64,000 bases of DNA from Watersipora subatra. Lineage: Eukaryota; Bryozoa; Gymnolaemata; Cheilostomatida; Watersiporidae. Each line of letters begins with the position of its first letter. Within the stretch, counting starts at the first letter, position 1. Location of the stretch: NCBI RefSeq assembly GCF_963576615.1, contig NC_088714.1, positions 27,152,558 through 27,216,557 of the forward strand, written 5' to 3'. Below are positions 59,260 through 64,000 of the stretch, one piece after another. The notes under the pieces were generated by a model that was not told the DNA's origin, searched no databases, and saw only the letters and a list, made by a program, of their open reading frames with translations. The position numbers and the translations under genes were made by a program.

Positions 59260-60600
59260 CAACACAAACCCAGCTCTAGTGTTCATAAAATTCTCCATAT
59301 CTTTCTGGAGGTTGCCTGTCTCTAATTGATCTGGTATTGCCCACTGCAGTAGTTTCATTGTCATGATCAGTGTCACTTTCAGTGTCTGAGTCTGCAGAAC
59401 TATTGTCATTTTTACAGATGTTGAGATTATCAAAATCAAATTCAACTTCCACAGCATTGTCACTTGACACCCTTTCACTGCCAGTATTCTCCCCATTACA
59501 ATCAGCTTACCGTATTTCTGAAACGTGCCTGTTTGTGCCATCAACCTCTAACACTACATCAGATACCAACGCATTTACTGTTCCTTTTGCCCATACAGTA
59601 GTACATTTAGCATGCGCTGGTTTAACATATACTGTGTCACCAACTTTGTACGGGTTTCTTAGCACTCCACGTGAAAATTTTTGTGGCTCTGCAACAACGT
59701 CAGGATTTCTTACTGCGTAGGAGTGTAGCATTTGCGAAGGTACAATACCTTGCCTGTTTGGGGTATTGTTGTACCAAAATACCATTCTGTTAACATCGTT
59801 GCCTGAACGCGCAGCCATTCTTTTAATTGTCCTATGGTTACGTTCGACAATGCCATTACCAGATGGCCTGTAAGGGCAACTTAGCAAATGATTTACGTTC
59901 CATGTCTTTAGGATGCTAGACAACTGAGCGCTTTTGAAGCATGATTGTTGTCAGAAAGCAATTCTTGTGGAAGACCCTGCTCCTCAAATATGCGTACCAA
60001 ATAGGCAATTACAGATTTGGCTGTCTCATCTCTCAGCTTTAACCATATTGCAAATCTGCTAGGGCCGCAATCCAAGATGGTCAAATAAGGTATTCGGCCC
60101 ACATGTCTGATGTACACAGCAAGTCTATGCCACACCTTTTTGACTTCCAAATTTCCTTTCTCCCATCTTACAGATGAAGGATCAATTTGTTTGCAGATTT
60201 GACACTCTTTCACAGCCCTCTCAATCATACCTTTTGAGGCTCTGTCACCAAACCTTTGATTAACTAAGTAACTCATCTTGTCACCTCCTAAATGGTGAAC
60301 TTGATGCATGTTATATATTTCTTCATTATTACTTGAAACTTCCTCCGCTGCTACACCCACATATGATATTAGTGGTTTCAGCCATCTTTGGTTCACCCTC
60401 GTTAAAACACCAGCACGATTGTCCGCTGACTTGACCAAGGACATTTGTAGAGTGATGCCATATTCTTCTACTAATTGCGCAATAACCAAGCCACCTTTTG
60501 ACTATCATTTTTGAAAATCCACTGACTTTGGGGCGATGGCTTTTTGTGATAATGGAATTAATCCAGCTATAATTATACTGATAATGAGTCTGTGACAATT
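59260..60600 (-). pseudogene. Integrase part of the retroelement (broken)
   Basis: Minus-strand segments show the zinc-binding HHCC region (VHHLGGDK, then CQICKQ), the first catalytic Asp in TILDCGPSRF, the second in LLSDNNHAS and the catalytic Glu in PSGNGIVERNH. They lie in different frames: a frameshift falls just after the second Asp (about 59925-59940), and others lie between RNase H and integrase (about 60480-60600). The C-terminal segment, 59260-59470, is acidic and ends in ERYGEFYEH. Inactive. Confidence 0.8.
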
Positions 60601-61800
60601 GTAGCTTGTTTTACTCCCCACTTTATTGCAAGATTTAATCCTTTAAGTACTGCTTCAAGTTCAGCTACATTTATATGCCTACTGTCATCAACTTTCCTTA
60701 GCCATGATGCATCTTCTACAATGCTACCTTCCCTTTCTATGCACACACCAATAGCTATAGAGCTCGAATCACACCAGACCTTGCACCACTCAACTCTACT
60801 CCCAGACCTTTTTCCCTGCACTGGGTCATGTCTCGTTACCCTATTTAGTGTTTCATCTATCATCTGCAGCACTTCTTTTGCTATTACATCATCCCACTTG
60901 CCATCAGAAGCACACCGCTTCATGTAGCTGCATGCAACTCGTAACCAGCCAGCTACTGGGTAGTGACCAATCAGTTTACCACACACAAAAAACAAATCTC
61001 TTTTTGTACGAATGCTTTCTAATGTTGGCACGGCTGAGTCGTGTGGCCATGTACATATTTCTTTTTTACTGATTGTCACGCAAAGCTCTAGAACACGCGC
61101 CTCACGTAAATCAACAGGCTCTTTTGTGACTAGATCAAACTTTAACAAATGACTGCACAGAACTTCGACTGGCACTACTGACTTATTTACCAAAATATCA
61201 TCAATATAATGGTCAGTACCAGCAGCAACCGTAGGATCAAGTGACAACAATGTTGACAATATTTTTGACATAATCTTAGGTGCTGCATTGAGACCAAAAC
61301 CTAGTCTAGTCATGACATACAGTGTCCCATTGAACATAACAGCTGGAAATCTTTGCAAACTAGTATCAACATGCAGTTGCAAATATTCTTTCTTTAAGTC
61401 TAACATGCAAGCATCACTGCCTAACTTGCGCCACTTGCGGAGTTTGTCTTGGCATACTGCGGTGTCCAAACCAGGATGACTGCTGACATACCCGTTTAGT
61501 TCTCTGCTATAATCCATTACAGGTCGAACCTTTGTCTCTTTGTTAGGTTGTGTAGCTGTCAACAATGGAATAATGCTAGTTACAGGTCCATGAAGCGCTT
61601 CTCGGTGTGGCTGCAGCCATCTATTGTCTATCCATTGCATAACCTGTTTTTCATACTCTTATCTGACGATATCATTTATAGCGTATTCTCCACATGTATT
61701 GGACAATGTAGGCTCGTTACTTAACTATTTCCAAGCAACTGTCCACTTGTGACCATCAAATTGTGCTTAAAAGTCTCTATCACCTATAACTATCGCGGCT
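60573..61800 (-). pseudogene. Reverse transcriptase and RNase H part (broken)
   Basis: The longest open segment, 60573-61640, holds the first catalytic Asp region (CMLDLKKEYLQLH), TRLGFGLNAAPK and the YIDD box at about residue 145. RNase H follows, with VWCDSSSIAIG, VAELEAVLKGL and IVTDSLSV. The 5' extension to 61800 (WTVAWK, then WIDNRWL) contains several stop codons. The final RNase H helix is separated by a frameshift. Confidence 0.83.
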
Positions 61801-62215
61801 GCTGATCATCATTATGACTGACAGGACTAGCTTTGTTATGTAGCATCACGCCAACTGTTCTTAACTGTCTTGGTCCAAAAAGTACACCTCTATTTTTATC
61901 TATAGATACCCCACCTAGCTTTGCAATGCCATCCATTCCTAGTATCATCTGGCAACCACTTCCTAGCTTCGGAGCAAACATACATTGAACCGTAATTTTA
62001 CAAAGGTGATCCAGTTCTATGTCAAGAGTTGCCTCACCCTTGTAGGTAGTGATATGTCTATTTAACATCATTATTTGTCGGTGAGGACCTTTCGGCAGCA
62101 ATCCTAACTGCTGTGCCCACCGTTGTTGTATAATTGATTACTCACATCCACTATCCACCAATGCTTTTATCTTTGTGCCTTTTACCCATACATAAACAAA
62201 TGGTAGCCCCGAGTT
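61790..62215 (-). pseudogene. Retroelement aspartic protease (one internal stop)
   Basis: Minus-strand reading gives KALVDSGCE, with the DSG catalytic triad near 62150, then a TAA stop at plus 62140-62142. The frame continues through QMILGMDGIAKLGG, the usual second hallmark of retropepsins. One substitution-type stop in an otherwise intact frame. Confidence 0.7.
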
Positions 62216-62478
62216 TTTTACAATGGGGTCTTTTTACATCAGAAAAACAGCAACTATTACTCCCATGCTGTTAACACATGCTTTAATCATAAAGCAAAAA
62301 TATGTGAAAAGTAACACATACTCAGAAGTAGACCCCACTAGATTATTGGACTAGTATATCAATAGGTTTGATACGTCTACTGATAATTTGTCTGCATAGT
62401 AAAATTAAACCTAATTTAAAAAAATTATCTGTCCATAACCATGTTTGAACAAGGAGTAGAGCAACCAAACCAGCTTCG

Positions 62479-62484
62479 TTTATT
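62479..62484 (-). promoter_or_regulatory. Candidate poly(A) signal of GST copy 3
   Basis: AATAAA on the minus strand, 13 nt after the stop codon. It supports this exon being a true 3' end. Confidence 0.45.
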
Positions 62485-62497
62485 TGAAGTCATAAAA

Positions 62498-62668
62498 TTA
62501 AAGTCCTGAAAAAGATGCTGGGCGAGTTTCCAAGTACGACTTGACTTTCGGATCGTTTTGGAAACTTTCTGTAAACTGTTTGACCCAAGGAGTGAGTTCC
62601 AGGGCAGAGGAACAGGCCTTGCTGCTAAACTGGAGAGTGTTGAACACCCAGACATCCGCCAGGGAGAT
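62498..62668 (-). CDS. Last exon of a third sigma-class GST (partial gene)
   Basis: Fifty-six codons and a stop run from an AG acceptor at 62669-62670. The length, 171 nt, equals the last exons of the two upstream GSTs. The peptide starts ISLADVWVFNTLQF, contains ELTPWVKQF and ends ASFSGL, aligning along its whole length with both paralogues. It is on the opposite strand. I do not find exons 1-3 in 62670-64000, so they probably lie beyond the window; a stranded exon from a partial duplication is also possible. There is no frameshift or stop inside. An upstream in-frame ATG at 62746 belongs to intron sequence. Confidence 0.85.
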   Translation of the reverse strand: MSLADVWVFNTLQFSSKACSSALELTPWVKQFTESFQNDPKVKSYLETRPASFSGL

Positions 62669-64000
62669 CTGCAAAAGTTGTGTCGGGCTTCTATTACAAA
62701 TGGTAGTACAATATGTCATCATCATAGCAGTCTGTATATGAGACAATAACCACTTTTATATGGGTTTATTCAGTATCCTCAGCTTGTCCTATCTCGTGTC
62801 AGTTGTTACAGCATATGTCAGCTTTTTCCATATTGCTCTTTAAATACTATGCACACAATCAAAAAAGTTTCATGGCATTGCAACATGGCCAGATATATTC
62901 TTTTGGAATTAGCTAAAAAAGATGACTTTAATTTAATAACTGCATACAAAAGACATCAAAATATGTCATTTTAAATTTGAAAAAAATTGACATGTCATTA
63001 GCAAACTTGTCATTTAATATGAAATTTTAGAAGTATAAAAGTATGTCATTAATAATCATTAAACTTGATATTTATAATTTTACCTCAAAGCAATGGATAT
63101 GAAGGTTGCCAAAAAAAAACTGAAGTCTTCTGTTATTAACCAGTTATTTTACCTTAATGATGCACTCATGTCTACAAGTTCTAAACCAAGTCTAAAATAA
63201 ACTTTTTACAGCCACAACATTTCTAGGCTAGTTCTATGGCAGAACAGCTTTCTAATTGTGATTGCATTGTTCACAGGCTGAATAAAACGATCCTGGAAAA
63301 TTGGTTCGTATACACAATTGATCTAATTACCATTAAGGATACTTTCAGACAAAATGGAGTGTCCTGAGTGTGACACTGTGCTACCCAAAAGAGGAAAGGA
63401 GAAACATCCTGCAGATGGATGTCTGTTTACATTGAAGTACTAGTAGGCTCTGCAAGTGTTAAGATGTTTAAGCTACCATAAAATGTTGAAGAGCAGGTTG
63501 AATCTATTATCATAAAAGAGTGTAACACTAGGCTGAAAAAGTGAATGCGAAGGGAAAATTTTACCCTTTTTTAGCAAAAAAACATGATATTTCAGAATTT
63601 TTGCTAACATTAGCCCATAGTGTACAGTTTTGAGCTGGCAGTATAATCGTAGTGTTTATTACGCTAAAGTTTTATACCGTCTTTGTATTTTAGAACTTGA
63701 TTTTTGCACAAAAATTACTTGAATTTCCATTTACTGCAATAAAATTTCCATTATTTTAACTTATAAGTAGTAAATAGAAGTCTCCGATTTAAGTTTTTGT
63801 ATTTCTAACCATGTCTTTACATTAATTTTAGACTAACCGACATTAGACCAATTGGTATATTGGGAGAATTGATTTAGGTTAATTGTCTTTGGGCGAGTTG
63901 GTCTATCAGACCATTTGTATTTGGGCCAGTCGTCATTAGACCAACCATACAAAATCCTGCTAAAATTCTTCAACACTACAACTAATACCTTGGTTGAAAG
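62669..64000. other. Right-edge region, no complete gene
   Basis: This is likely intron or 5' flank of the third GST. A 29-codon plus-strand frame at 63354-63443 starts MECPECDTVLPKRGKEKH, with a CxxC pair, but has no recognisable continuation. A weak repeat of TTAGACCAA words lies at 63826-63948. Nothing else is supported. Confidence 0.4.

Larger units (their letters stand above)
59260..62230 (-). mobile_element. Decayed LTR retrotransposon, Ty3/Gypsy-like
   Basis: Read on the minus strand, the order is aspartic protease, reverse transcriptase, RNase H, integrase and a C-terminal tail with RDRQPPERYGEFY, which is the Ty3/Gypsy order. Several in-frame stops and frameshifts break the polyprotein, so it cannot make a full product. 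No gag zinc knuckle and no pair of LTRs were recognised. The left edge near 59260 and right edge near 62230 are set by coding similarity only. Base composition is less AT-rich than its surroundings. It lies about 270 bp beyond the stop of the third GST, in the same orientation. Confidence 0.8.

Noticed and set aside
59370-59720. Plus-strand frame of 116 codons (and others at 60308-61072)
   Set aside because: These are shadows of the retroelement polyprotein on the minus strand.
63354-63443. Short CPEC-containing frame, possible first exon of a zinc-binding protein
   Set aside because: It has only 29 codons, ends in a stop rather than a clear donor, and nothing downstream in the window continues it.

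Overview
This is a eukaryotic, AT-rich, intron-rich stretch of animal nuclear DNA. Most of it is non-coding and dense in repeats. The type of organism is inferred from gene content: sigma-class glutathione S-transferases (GSTs), a secreted fibrinogen-related protein, tRNA-like dispersed repeats, and LINE and LTR retroelements. Together these suggest a marine invertebrate, most likely a lophotrochozoan such as a mollusc, annelid or bryozoan. The phylum cannot be fixed from the sequence alone. Only five genes can be supported, and one of them is represented by a single exon.

Layout. 1-12.4 kb has no gene I can support; it holds dispersed tRNA-like repeats, short tandem arrays and a TATA-rich tract. 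12.48-18.04 kb (+) is a four-exon sigma-class GST. 23.62-31.50 kb (+) is a second sigma GST with identical exon lengths and intron phases; its introns hold a foldback element, a large TATC microsatellite and a pogo/Tigger-like non-autonomous transposon sitting inside that microsatellite. 34.58-35.64 kb is a 32-bp satellite array. 36.85-37.75 kb is a long inverted-repeat element. 38.74-40.06 kb (+) is an intronless 441-codon gene whose protein has two related halves. 45.24-57.11 kb (+) is a five-exon fibrinogen-related protein with a signal peptide; its introns hold a possible solo LTR, foldback elements and a 5'-truncated LINE. 59.26-62.2 kb (-) is a decayed Ty3/Gypsy-like LTR-retrotransposon polyprotein. 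62.50-62.67 kb (-) is the last exon of a third sigma GST, whose other exons I do not find and which probably lie beyond the right edge.

Biology. The GSTs form a small local family, two in tandem and one inverted about 31 kb away. Their usual roles are detoxification, or prostaglandin isomerisation in some animals. The fibrinogen-related protein is likely a secreted lectin-type recognition protein. Nothing shows that these genes act in one pathway.

I found no clearly new multi-gene system. The most distinctive signals are a tandem triplication of a GST splice donor, a two-half intronless protein, nested foldback and pogo-like elements, and a family of composite tRNA-like repeats with a CCCGG-hairpin end. 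All splice sites were read by eye from GT/AG, reading phase and homology.
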